From positions 1 through 64,000 of the forward strand of contig RBKR01000027.1 in assembly GCA_004835665.1 (NCBI GenBank): DNA of 64,000 bases, in the 5' to 3' direction. Position numbers and translations under genes: made by a program. The notes beneath the pieces are model-generated. The model saw only the letters and a program-made list of their open reading frames with translations, ran no database searches and was not told the DNA's origin. Numbering within the stretch: the stretch's first letter is position 1; the number at the start of each line of letters is the position of its first letter. Source of the stretch: Phoma sp. XZ068 (Eukaryota > Ascomycota > Dothideomycetes > Pleosporales > Didymellaceae). Shown one piece after another: positions 42,406 through 53,488 of this stretch.

Positions 42406-44679
42406 ATGATTCGATCTGTGGGCCAGGAGAAGCCGTCGATTCATATTCACAACCACCCCAACATTATCCTATGCCACTTTGTTGGTTGTAGAGAATGGTT
42501 TAATTCAGAAGTTGCTCAGATGAAGAAACATATAGTGACAGAGCGGGCTAAAGCTGTCGAAAGCTTGACGAGAGAGAATCTCCAGATTCTGCAGTGAGTC
42601 CTGTTCGAGCCTTTTTGGTCACTACTGAACATCGATAGGGAAACATTTCAAGCCCCGGTAGCGCACAGTGAACATTGTCACACGAACCTCCCCATCCTGT
42701 GTCAACTACTATATGACTCTCGGTACCCGGGACTGCCCCTACGTCTATACACTCCGCCAACAACACATGAGGTGCTCGGTTCTGAGATCAATGGCATATA
42801 CAATGGCTTAGCTCGGATTGAGGCCCAGTGCTGTTCTTATGTCTGCACCACAGGACCACCAGGCTCTTCCTGGAACCGTACCCGCTGGGAAAGTCTGCTT
42901 GAACTTCATCGCATGCTGTTGCGTGAGCATCACGACTTCTTTTTAGCCAGTCAACACCCTAAAGCTTCCCCAATGCTGAAGACTTTGGCCGCAAAGTACA
43001 ACATGCCAGAACGCATGTGGACGCATGGCATTCGTAACCTCCTTGAGATCCTTCAAAAGTGGCTCCCTCATTCGCTTGATCACATGTTGAATTTCATCTT
43101 CTTCGCGTACGAGATGATGTCTATCATGTATGAGGCAGTACCTGCGTTTAGGAATATTTGGATTCAGTGTCTTTCCAATATTGGACTCTATGGTATGGCC
43201 ATCGAAGACCAAGTCTCTGAAGATGGCAAGATATGGGGAGAGATTGCAAGATCGTGGCAAATCAAGGCTTGTGATATGAACCCTACTGCTGGGCTTCCCT
43301 ATCACCATTTGGCCGCTTTGGCAAATCACAATGTCTCCCTGCAGGTCTTCTACTACGCGAGGTCCATGAATTGCCCTGAGCCGTCCCCACAGACCTGTGA
43401 GGATATTTTGCGTCTGGTCAATCCGCTCGTTTACCAAGGCAGTACACAGAAAATATCTACACCCTGGGAGCCAACCTTGCCAATAAACGAACAGTTCGCT
43501 CTCATTCACGCCTACCAATTCATTATGGCCCACCAGAACGACCTGAAGCCAGGACCCGACATGATACAAGATCATAGATATAATGATCAGTCTTTGAAAA
43601 ACGACCTAGTTGCGCGGCACAAGGAAGTCTGTCAGTCCTGGATCATTGGTCTAGATAATCACATAGGCCTCTTCAAAGCCAGGTGGAAGGAGGAAGGTGT
43701 TTACACAGCTGTGGTAAACATTGCGGGCTGGTTCAACTACGGCAAAAAAGGCAACACCCTCTACCAGATTTTTTTGCAAAATGCAGAGCAGCGCAGGAAC
43801 CCTAGCTTTGTGGTAGAGGGTGGCCCGGATATTCCATTGGACTTGCAAAAGCCAAGAATCCCTGAAAGAGATATTCAAGCCAAGCTTGAGGCTTTGAGCT
43901 TAGACGCAAATTTCTCTAGGGCTGTTTCACTGACTAACAACATGCTTAACACAGTGCTTAGCCGGATTGGCGACAAGAACGTTTTACCACACGTTCATGT
44001 TATGCTCGCTTTTCTGTCTACCCTCACAACTATCAATGGTATTGGTCACCTCATCGCCGACATACCTTGGACTACACTCGTTGGTTTTCTCAACGCTCTG
44101 ATCAAAATCCGATTCTGTACATCATTAAAACCTCACGTTGCAGCTACCATCAGCCAGCCTACTTTCACAAATAAGCAATTGTTGTGTGAAGACTACCTAA
44201 TTCGGGGTCTGATTTGGGCAGAAGAGTACTTCCCTTGTGGGTGGTTCGAGACTGATCGCGATGAGGAAGGGGCATTACATCGGGAGCTAAAGAGTACCAC
44301 AAAAGATCGGATAGACAGAGTACTAAGACTTGGGTACCGATTGTCAACAGTAAGTCCGAAAGTCTTCTCCCCTAAGCCAGTACTGATTTGCTAGTTCAAC
44401 CTTTGGATATCTTTTAACATCAGACATGGCGTCTTTTCCATTTCAACTCCGTCAAATATCCCTACAGAGACGGGCGACTATGTGCAGCGAGGGTGCTTGA
44501 ACATGGAGACCAAAGGTGCGCTTAGTACTGACCCATATAGTTCTACCACATGGCGTTCCGAGCCCGTTCAGGGCTGTCTCCTCCAACCACCAAAGGTTGT
44601 TCGGACCACCAAGAGAGGTCCGAAAGTTAGAAGAAAGAGGTTCTACTTAGCTAAGAAGAGACATGAAGGCGACAAATGA
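42406..44679 (+). CDS. Est1/SMG-type DNA/RNA-binding domain protein
   Basis: Three exons (42406-42593, 42639-44349, 44395-44679; introns of 45 bp) give about 727 residues. The N-terminus has a C2H2-like unit (LCHFVGCREWFNSEVAQMKK, then HIV). The main body matches the Est1-type TPR-like region: ESLLELHRMLLREHHDFFLA, IWIQCLSNIGLYGMAIED, SWQIKACDMNPTAGLPYHHL and ALANHNVSLQVFYYARSM. Est1/EBS1/SMG5-7 proteins act in telomerase recruitment or nonsense-mediated decay. Fungi carry several divergent zinc-finger-linked copies of unknown role, which this resembles more than the canonical gene. The C-terminal exon is basic (TKRGPKVRRKRFYLAKKR). The true first exon may lie further upstream. Confidence 0.75.
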
Positions 44680-44789
44680 GGCAAAGGGCTCGTGACTTCC
44701 ATGCAATGTAACGTAATTTCCGACGTATGTACACAGCCGAATTCCACAGTATTATAAACTCAAAGCATTACTTGAAGCAGCCTAGATGA

Positions 44790-44879
44790 TATAGATGAGA
44801 TAGATGAGATAAATGAGATAAATGAGATAAATGAGATAAATGAGATAAATGAGATAAATGAGATAAATGAGATAAATGA
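44790..44879 (+). repeat. Microsatellite (GAGATAAAT)n
   Basis: About ten tandem 9-bp units, imperfect at the left edge (GATAGAT variants), ending in ATTAATAATAA. It directly precedes the truncated transcription-factor remnant. Confidence 0.9.
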
Positions 44880-45178
44880 TTAATAATAACCGATAGACAG
44901 TTTCTACAATGTTCTAATCATAGCACACTCCTGCCTAGTCTCAGATTCTGCGACACTGATCCAATCTGTATGTTGGCGGTTGTATTTCCCATATCTTCTG
45001 TCCTTGTAATCTCCGAACGAGTACGCCACGCCAGGAACTTCACCGCATGGTGTCTCTTCAACATGGACAGGTAAGTGCCTTGTACCTTGATTACACCATA
45101 GGCCATTGATACAAAAGCATCAGTTATCTCAATTGGCAATTCTTCCGCCCACCCTTCCTAGCTAAACCGCCCGAATTT

Positions 45179-46089
45179 ATGCTTCCCGATCCCTCCGCGA
45201 ACCCAGCATGGTACGGTGAGATCTGGACCAGATACTCCTTGAGCCCAACGCTGTCACAAGCACATTTTGGACATTACTTTAAGGCGATATCTGATTTTAG
45301 GGTGATCATCGGCGGGTTAAGTCATGCATCGTTTGGCAAGTTGTCGAAACTTCCAGCACAGCAAGCGATGGTGTTCACACGTCAATTGATAGATTGGTTT
45401 CAAACCCTCCCCACAGCTCTCAAGCCGAAGTATATTGTGCTTCCAGCTCATTTCCTCATGCAGTGTGTCTCCTTTCTCTACATCATAACAGCTCGACTAA
45501 CGTACACTTCAGCCTCGATTACCATATCGTCCTCATGACCATCTGCAAGCCTTTTACCCATGATCAGTGGGACAATGGACTCAACCCTCGCGACACTGTT
45601 GTTAGTGCGGAACGGGATGTCAACGTTCTCTTACGTCTGTACTATTTTCGACATGGTTTTGCAGGCGCAGACTCTTGGCTCACGGCCCCGCTTGCGAAAA
45701 TAGGCTTCATGTCCTTACAAAGCATCAACGACCAGACGAGTCCACAAGACCTTGAATATCTCCGGTCAAGCCTTTCCCTTGCTCTTAGAGGGCTTCACGA
45801 ACAAGGCCGCAACTATTACATCTCGAGGACAGTATATTACATTGTCAGAAATCAGGTTCGGCCTGAAGAAGCAGGGCTTTTACTAGGGTCAGAAAACCCA
45901 GAATTAGCGGCTGATAAGAGTCCTGGTCTAGTCAGTGAGGTTCAGTCAGCGTGGGTTCCCCGCATCATCGATATTTCGGATGAACTGGCTGCAGAAGAGT
46001 TGTCGGACCTGGCAAAACAGTTCTTAACATTGGAATCCGGTGGGCAGGGCGATGATAGGTCAGGTTACGATTCATCATTGTCGACATGA
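45179..46089 (+). pseudogene. C-terminal remnant of a fungal Zn(2)Cys(6) regulator
   Basis: Exons 45179-45462 and 45513-46089 (50-bp intron GTGTGT...CACTTCAG) encode NPAWYGEIWTRYSLSP, YKFKAI-like and LDYHIVLMTICKPF stretches, then FLTLESGGQGDDR. This follows the middle-homology and C-terminal part of fungal-specific transcription factors of the NirA-like kind. The zinc cluster is missing. Upstream, pieces such as NFTAWCLFNMDR (about 45045) and LIQKHQLSQLAILPPTLPS (about 45105) fit the same family but lie in different frames, so the 5' part is broken by frameshifts. I call it a 5'-decayed pseudogene. Confidence 0.55.
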
Positions 46090-47253
46090 ACTATACAGAA
46101 TACATTCAGTCGCTGTCTTCAATAGATATTACGGTGCTCTTCTGTAGATATTCCACGAACTCAGGTCTTGTTGCTTCTTGCCGTACTGGGAACGACGAAG
46201 GTGGATATGCAAGAATAAAAGCTTCTAGAAACCTGCTACGATGCGCCACAGCTGCTTTTGGGGTCTGCCTGCTGAAGTCATAGCGTTGAATCCAGTACGA
46301 TAGCTTACAGCAACATCTAAGCATGCTACTGCATGCCTGCATGCCATGATGCGCTAGTGCATCCTGACGTGCTGGAACGCTTTTCGCGATCTTCGCTCCT
46401 GACGTGTAAAACCTCTAGATTATACACTTCTTATATTAAAACAGCTTTTAGAGCTAAGAGACACAATCTTCCTTAATTGTTCTTTTTATTAGACCTAACC
46501 TCCCTACGGTTAGAACATCCCACCGCGCAGAACCATGAACATCATCTATGCGCCGCGACTCTCAGCCATGCCCTATAATAGTCTTCTAGCCACTTACCTA
46601 ACTTAGTTTAGACGTATCTTCATTGATTACCAGGCTCTAACCATTTAAATTACGATAACGTAGCTGCGCTTTCCGTCGTTGTATCCCAAGCACTGCAAGC
46701 TGCAACAGCAAGACACCCTTGTTCTACTACAAACAACTGCGTTTAGTGTTTCTTCAGGGTTCCTAGGAGATAGCCTATCGTACTGCGTTAAAGTGCCTAG
46801 AGTTTTAGGTAATGCAGTCTTAGTTAACACGCGCTCCGAAATTATGCGCAGAGCAAGGCAGGTTCTGTCAAGAGGGATTAAGGCGCTTACATAGTGGGGT
46901 ATAGCGCCAAGGCTTCAGAATATTGCACTACACGGCAATTCCGCAACCTCATGGCCGCAGCAGGTCTAGTGCCTTCCTGCTACCGGTGGTGACTTCTTGA
47001 ATCTTATCATCTCCAGTGTTGTTCGATTCAACTTTGAACGCGCTTATTAAGCCCTTGCAGCTTAGCCATGCTATAACTGCCAGCCCCACCTCGTCCTCAA
47101 CTCGCTTCGTTCGAAATACTCCTGTAACCTACTATAATGACAATCAAAACCCAGAACAAGAAAGGATATTAACTCCTTCGCACGAGCCGACCGCCACCTT
47201 TACTATCCGCTGAATAACTGCTACATCGTTACCGCATACAACAGTCCGAAGGC
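46090..47253. other. Intergenic, AT-rich, no supported gene
   Basis: Only short frames without domains. Near 47254 and just before, another frame reads QEAAAQKLLGERANVENS, an eroded ankyrin unit of the following gene, showing that its 5' part has decayed. Confidence 0.4.
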
Positions 47254-48327
47254 TTGGTGTTTTATGGGCTAGCTGGCATGGACAAGAGGCGGCGGCCCAA
47301 AAGTTGCTCGGAGAGAGAGCCAATGTCGAAAACTCGAAGTGGTTACAGTTGGGCGCCGCTGTTGTTGGCGGCAGAGAAAGGGTACGAGGAGGTGGTGAAG
47401 CTGCTACTGGACAAGGGCGTCGACGTGAACGCCCAGGGTGGTCAGTTTGACAATGCACTTCAGGCTGCTTCATTCTGGGGCCACGAACGAGTGGTGAAGC
47501 TGCTGCTAGACAAGGGCGCCAACATTCACGCACAAGGTGGATACTTTGGCAATGCACTCCAGGCGGCTTCAGCTGGAGGCTACAAGCAGGTGGTGAAGCT
47601 GTTGCTTAATGAGGGCGCTAACGTCAACCTGCAGGGTGGTTGCTACGGTAACGTACTCCAAGCGGCTTCAGCTGGAGGCAAGAATGAGGTGGTGAAACTG
47701 CTGCTAGACAAGGGCGCCAACATTCACGCACAAGGTGGATACTTTGGCAATGCACTTCAGGCGGCTTCAGCTGGAGGCTACAAGCAGGTGGTGAAGCTGT
47801 TGCTCGACGAAGGTGCGAACGTCAATACCCAAGGTGGATATTTTGGCAACGCACTTCAAGCAGTCTCACACAGAGGCCACGACCAGGTGGTGGAGCTACT
47901 GCTTAACGACGGCGCCAACGTCAATGCACACAATGGAGAATACGGCAACGCCCTTCAGGCTGCTTCATTCGAAGGTCACGAACAGGTGGTGAAGCTGTTA
48001 CTGGGCAAGGGTGCAGACATACACGCACAAGGGGGACACTTTGGTAACGCGCTACAGGCGGCTTCATCTGAAGGCCACGAGCAGGTGGTGATGTTACTCA
48101 TTGATGAGGGCGCCAACGTCAACACGCAAGGTGGATACTTTGGCAACGCCCTTCAGGCGGCTTCAGCTGGAGGCTACAAGCAGGTGGTGAAGCTGTTGCT
48201 TAATGAGGGCGCGAACGTCAATGCGCCAGGTGGACAATTTGATAACGCGCTCCAGGCGGCTTCACTCAATGGCCACGACCAGTTGATGAAGCTACTGCTG
48301 GATAAGGGCGCTGATGTCAACATATAG
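47254..48327 (+). CDS. Ankyrin-only remnant of a NACHT-ankyrin (NLR) protein
   Basis: The 357-residue frame is almost entirely 34-residue ankyrin repeats of the NLR type (GGYFGNALQAASAGGYKQVV, KLLLDKGANIHAQ), about ten copies. DNA units of 102 bp are near-identical in places (around 47513-47620 and 47695-47800), a sign of recent repeat homogenisation. No NACHT or effector domain precedes it; upstream an ankyrin unit survives in another frame. The last repeat ends cleanly at DKGADVNI. In NLRs such repeats sense ligands. Here the gene is probably a 3' remnant, though a stand-alone ankyrin protein is possible. Confidence 0.75.
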   Translation: MVFYGLAGMDKRRRPKSCSEREPMSKTRSGYSWAPLLLAAEKGYEEVVKLLLDKGVDVNAQGGQFDNALQAASFWGHERVVKLLLDKGANIHAQGGYFGNALQAASAGGYKQVVKLLLNEGANVNLQGGCYGNVLQAASAGGKNEVVKLLLDKGANIHAQGGYFGNALQAASAGGYKQVVKLLLDEGANVNTQGGYFGNALQAVSHRGHDQVVELLLNDGANVNAHNGEYGNALQAASFEGHEQVVKLLLGKGADIHAQGGHFGNALQAASSEGHEQVVMLLIDEGANVNTQGGYFGNALQAASAGGYKQVVKLLLNEGANVNAPGGQFDNALQAASLNGHDQLMKLLLDKGADVNI

Positions 48328-48401
48328 AACAAAAGTACGGGCATTGCGAGCGGAAGGGTTCTTTTTAACAAGCGTGACATTATTATTATTATTTTAACGT
48401 A

Positions 48402-48456
48402 GTTCACAAGCGAGCCGTCCAACCCAAGCGAGCCGTCCAACTTTACAAAGCTAACC
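48402..48456 (+). repeat. Left terminal inverted repeat
   Basis: It begins GTTCACA and contains two direct copies of AAGCGAGCCGTCCAAC. It pairs with 50176-50228 with a few mismatches (GAGCC against GACCC). Confidence 0.85.
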
Positions 48457-48490
48457 TTTTACTTAACTTGTGCTGCAACACTACATATAT

Positions 48491-50153
48491 TTACTGCAAT
48501 TCGCAGGAGACAGAAATATTATTCAGACTCGTCGCTATTAGAAGGATATACAATTTCAACTGCGCAGGTACGAGCATTGTGGCCAGTCTCGCCAAACGTC
48601 CGCAGCGCATCTGCGTGCGCACCCTCTTTACAGGCTCTCTACCTTCCTCCTGCCCACCACCTTTCTTTTCAGCTATCAAATCAGCTACCTCACCTACCGT
48701 GAGGGTCTCAGCTGTCCAAATATACTTCCTCTTTCGACTCTTTACCTCTGTTGCTATCTCTACTGCCTTTCGAAGCTCTGCCATTTCCTGTCGCATCAAC
48801 ACAGATTCATGACCTATTGATGCAACACTCTTAGTAAGCTGCTCAACTGCCCTAAATAGCGGAGAAGGTGGAGAGTATCTGTGCAGTCGTACGCGCTCGC
48901 GAAGCAAGGTTGATTGAGCCTCTATCTCACGAAGGTTGCTTGGTGTTTTGGATTCCCATGGGGTGTCCTCTGGCTTTGGTGGAGTAGGCGTACGAAGGAC
49001 CACATCAAGCTTTGATAGCACAGCTTCTGGGTCGTGTGGAACCAGGCCAGCGCCTCTGAAGCTTACGCAGATATTCTCCTTTGTAGTTGCCTTTTCAAAA
49101 GCTGCTTTAGAGGCTGGTAGGAAGGCCTCCTAGATCTGCTTGGTGCCGTACCGTGCCAAGCCACGATCTCATCGCTGTATACCCGCTTCAAAGGCGAAAA
49201 GTAACCCACATCAAGTGGCTGCAGCAGGTGCGACAAGTGAGCAGGCATACAGAGAACAATAATCTTCTCCTCTTCGCAATAATTGTGGAATTTGTGTGAG
49301 CTGTGGCTCTCGTGGCTGTCCACAACCAGCAGCCGGTATACACCCACACTACGCGCCTTTGTATAGGTATTAAAGTGCTTTAAGCAGGCAAGACCAAGCT
49401 CGTTCGACGTCCAGCCGTTAGGACTGACCTCAATAACCCAGTCCTTGGGTAGATTGTGGAACCGGGAGGTAATAAGGACTCTGCCAGGGAAGATTAGAAA
49501 GGGTGGTAGAGCCCACCCTTTCGCGTTGACTCCCTGGATATTGGTAACCGACCCACAGTTCCCTGGCTGTATCCTCTTTGCGCCACGCTTCTCAGAGCCT
49601 GTGAAGACCATCTAGCCGTGAATAAACCCTATCATAAAGCCTGTTTCGTCCAAGTTATACATGTCTTCATCTGCAATACCATGCTTTGCCTTTGTGTTTG
49701 CAACCAGCTTAAACCAGGCCGTTATAACGCGTAGATCTTCGTTAAGGGCTCGCTGACAATCGTATGGACAGCTCTTCTACAGCTTAACCTCAGGCGTACA
49801 CGTCTTGAAGTTGTCTACCCAGTGCTTGCCAACAGGCTCTCCACCACGCTCTGCAAGCAGATCGTTGGCCATATCTCGCACCATAGCCTTTGTAGTGCCA
49901 TCCCTCGTTGATCAAGCTCGAGTATCTGTCGGACCAGCGCCTCCTCCTCTAGCTTGTCTAGCTTCTTTGGTTTGGGCTCGCAATCGCGTTTTGGGAGGGC
50001 TCCGTCGCGTCGGTCTCGGAGGGTGCTTCGGGGGACGCCAAAGGCTGCAATAACGCGTCTTTCGCTCTCGTCGCGATCTTCAATTGTAGCCTGGATAGCA
50101 AGCTGCAATACTCCTTCAGTATAAGTTAGTTGCACGTTGCGTTGTGGTGGCAT
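48491..50153 (-). pseudogene. Transposase (pogo/Fot1-like), broken
   Basis: Starting at MPPQRNVQLTYTEG (50153), the frame has a helix-turn-helix region (FGVPRSTLRDRRDG) and a basic linker. It then shifts by one base near 49880; a second in-frame segment (GKHWVDNFKTCTPEVKL) ends in TAG near 49780, and the next piece (YNLDETGFMIGFIHG) ends in another TAG at 49613-49615. The DDE core survives: LDETGF, LLVVDSHESH and LQPLDVGYFSPLKRVY. The C-terminal segment 49021-48491 is again in another frame. The two TAG codons would each arise from CAG by one C-to-T change. Not functional. Confidence 0.85.
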
Positions 50154-50175
50154 GGTAGTATTAGTCTAGTATTAG

Positions 50176-50228
50176 GCTAACTTTGATGGGGTGGACGGGT
50201 CGCTTGGGTGGGACGGGTCGCTGTGAAC
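50176..50228 (-). repeat. Right terminal inverted repeat
   Basis: Reverse complement of the left repeat; it ends TGTGAAC followed by TA, with two copies of the AAGCGACCCGTCC sub-repeat. Confidence 0.85.
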
Positions 50229-50230
50229 TA

Positions 50231-51186
50231 AGTTGATACATCCCACATATTTGCCACGCCGGAAGTTGGAGAAGCCTTTACGGAGTGCCTGTCTCCATGT
50301 ATTGCTAGGACCTAACTTTGCGACCCTCTGCTGTGCCCCTCCTGCCTTATGATATGTTTTCATCACCATGTCTACCACCACGCTCCCTTCTATAGCTCCT
50401 TGCCACGCCTTGCTGTGGTTGTCCTTGGTGTTGTTGTGCCCGTTGTGCCCCGCCGCCGACTTTACCGTGCCCCACAATATAGTCACAGAGCAACAAAAGC
50501 AGTTATCACGATTGACGAAGATTGTCAAAGCAAGAGGTGTAAGGCAGAAGACATCGTTTCCACGCAAGTAAAGCAGGTAGCTTAAGAGCTTGCGTACGGA
50601 AGTGCGGCCGAAGTCCAACAACGCCTGTGTCCGCTAGAAATACCCGCAACAAGTTCGGATAAAGTTGCCAGGTGGGGGCGTTGCCGTGCATAAGTCACTA
50701 GTGACAGCTGATTTACAGAGTGGGCAACCAGCTGAGCCGAAGTCTTCGGTTGCGAAGACTTGCTTGGGTCAAGCGTCAAAGTACTCAAAACAGTAGGTTT
50801 TGAAACGCAGTTGATCGCGGCGGACATGTATTCCGGGCTGCCAGTGAGCATTAAGATGACTTGGGGGTTGATCCGTGCCATGAAACTGGCTTAGTGTGAC
50901 AATCAATATACTTGGGCAATCGTGACGCTTAGGCCCCAAGTGCTGGGAATTGCCTGCCAACAAAAACACCGAGCTGTTGGTAACAGATATGTTGATGAAG
51001 ACGTACAAATGCGCAGCCGACCCAATACGGCACTCCAGCCGCGGCGTATCAAAACGTTTGCAGTATCTTGCTCTTACAGCCCTTCTGCACACCACATTCA
51101 GACATCACCTTGACAGCTTCAGGATCACAAACCCGATCATACCAACACCCTCCACAACCCTAACTACCCCTACCGTTCCACATCAG
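50231..51186. other. Intergenic, no supported gene
   Basis: Short open frames on both strands without domains. It may contain the unlocated first exon of the SAM/HMG-box gene; ATG codons near 50988-50998 followed by a GTAC donor are candidates but unproven. Confidence 0.35.
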
Positions 51187-52902
51187 TGACCTGGGAGAAC
51201 CCCTAGTGCGATTGGATCTGGCCCAATACTGCGAATCACTAGCAAACGAAGGTCTTGATACTTGGGAAACCGTACTGGATATTACAGAACCCTACTTGTG
51301 AGCCACTTCATCTTACATACAACTATTTCTAATGCTCATTATCACACAGGATCACCTCTGTGTCAAGCCTGGACATCAAAGGGTATGCTTTCACGTTAGT
51401 ACAGAACGTGAACGCTGAAAAAGATGACCAGAAACTCCAGAAGGCGATTGCTGAACATGTACGATAATCGGATGACCGACCATTCCTACTGGCACTTTTC
51501 AGGGCCACGAGTGTCAAAGTATCAAAGCGGCGATCTAATAGCTGAGGATGAAGGCAATGGCAGAAATCTCTCGCACAACATGCTAGTGGCACGAGCTCGA
51601 AACGAAGATATCGCCGGTGTCCGAAAGTTGGTTTAGGCATCCTGCTGCCACACCTAGCAGAACACGTCAGGCGCACGTGTACAGATCCCTCTAACTTCAC
51701 ATAGCCCGATGGAAATGCACCAAAGCGTCCCCTAACGGCTTACGTTGTTTTCTCGAATCGTGAGTACCCAGCCTCCTTACCACGATCTTGGCTAAGCATC
51801 TGCAGAAGTACGAGTGCTCCTCAAAGCACAGGACCTCTCTTTTACCGAGCTTGCTAAGATAACAGGTGACAGATGGCAATTACTACCAGTTAAGGAGCGT
51901 AAAGCCTGCGTACGCGGAGCCAGCAGTGCAAAAGAAAAGTTTCATTCAAGATTACCAGAATACAGGAGAACAGCTCAGTATAAAGCCTACCAGACATTTA
52001 CGGGATTGTCAGGTTTTGCATGATATATTCGCAAAAGGTGGCTCACTTTTCCCTCCCTACTCTTCTGTTCTGAATCTGAGCAATAACATTCCTGAAAGGC
52101 AAACGTTTGAAATTGGGGATAGGGACGAGTATGCCAGTCTCAGTGAATAGTCACATTCAAAAACGGCCTAGCAACAAAAGAAATACTCAACTCGGCTGCG
52201 ATAGACTCCGCACCTGGGAACCTCCGATCAGAACCTAGTCTACCGATGGTTTTCGCTCGCCTTCCAGCAGGTCTATCGCATCCTGCAAAGCTCATGTCAC
52301 CAGCCACTTATTCTACTTCTGGAGTTGATTCAGCATGGATGGTCAGCTATTGCCCTTTGTACGCCTCGCGATTAGCAGATACGCACAAGGAAGAAGCCTT
52401 CGGCATATCTACTAGCCATCCATATCGGCCTGCTGCGTGTGTGCTTTCGCATTACCGAACCTTGTCCACAGTATATACGTCATGCCCCTACGCTGCCCAT
52501 CATCGGGGCCCAATATATCTCCCTCCACAGAGGCCAGTGTGGGAATCTATACCACTTCTACCTTCTATGCACGAAGACGCGACACTGTCCTTCAAGAGCG
52601 GTGACAGTGGATATGGTCGTACACAAGCGGAATATGCTGGGCAGAATCCTCCAATCGATTCCACGAGATTATCGCGTGTACTTTCTCAGCCTATGCCCAG
52701 CGTAAGCCTAACACGCTCAACTTTAGGTCGACCACTACCTCCTGTCTCAGCCTCATCGATTCTCGAAAGAAGTCGACCCGCCTTTCAATCGTATAGCAGA
52801 AGCATTGATGACGACCCTGTTCAACGCTTGGGACAATCAGGTTTTTTGCTCCCTCCGGCCTGCAAACCTGACACTCATTCCACGATATATCAGTTTGGAT
52901 AA
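51187..52902 (+). pseudogene. SAM-domain plus HMG-box protein, probable frameshifts
   Basis: A SAM domain (VRLDLAQYCESLANEGLDTW, then DHLCVKPGHQR and KLQKAIAEH) precedes KRRYRRCPKPDGNAPKRP and an HMG box (LTAYVVFSNQVRVLLKAQ, SFTELAKITGDRWQLLPV, AKEKFHSRLPEYRRTAQYK). A 218-residue Ser/Pro-rich tail is intact (52246-52902). Four introns are evident in the 5' part. Two joins fail by one base: the first SAM intron (51298-51349) and the end of the HMG box near 51998. Homologous SAM-HMG fungal proteins are nuclear DNA-binding regulators. I infer a decaying gene; two sequencing errors would be the alternative. The first exon was not found. Confidence 0.6.
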
Positions 52903-53488
52903 TGCCGGTCCCCTACTGATGAGTTCGTGGCACTGGACGATCTTGCCCATGCAGAAGACGAAGGCAGACGTAAAGAGTACGTGGCGCTCTGTAGGCTGAT
53001 AGGAGAGCGAATATAAGCTGGAAATATGGCGAAAATCTTTCAAGAATGCGAGGGAAGGAGGCCCCGCTGCAGTCACTCGTCGGCCAGGTGCAAGGGAGAG
53101 ACTCTTATAATATGGACTCAGAGCACTGAAGAGATCATGCAACGCAAATAAAATGCAACGGAGTACGGTACCTAGTAGTCATTCCTCATTTTATATGTGT
53201 TACTGAAAGTCGCTACGGAAGATGCTCACGACAAGACGCGTCAGGGCCTCGTTCGAGGCTGTCTCTCCGATCCAACTGTTCGGACATCCCAGCCCTTACA
53301 GCCTAGTAAACGGTGACAACAGATCATACTGTGTTGTGGTAGCCTGACCTAATATTAACGGCCACCCTAGGTCCCAATAAAAAGGATATTCCCTGCTAAT
53401 GAACGCCAGCACGTCCATGATACTCATCACACCACAATTGTTTTGGGATAAGATCTAGTAGCCTCTTTCCCATCGCTTTCCCGTCCAG

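Larger units (their letters stand above)
48402..50228 (-). mobile_element. Tc1/mariner (pogo/Fot1-like) transposon, inactive copy
   Basis: Both ends are visible: GTTCACA...TGTGAAC termini flanked by a TA target duplication (48400-48401 and 50229-50230). The length is 1,827 bp. Terminal inverted repeats of about 50 bp enclose a transposase reading frame on the minus strand that is broken. Length and TA target are typical of the Fot1/Molly/Pixie type of fungal elements, an assignment made by resemblance. Confidence 0.9.
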
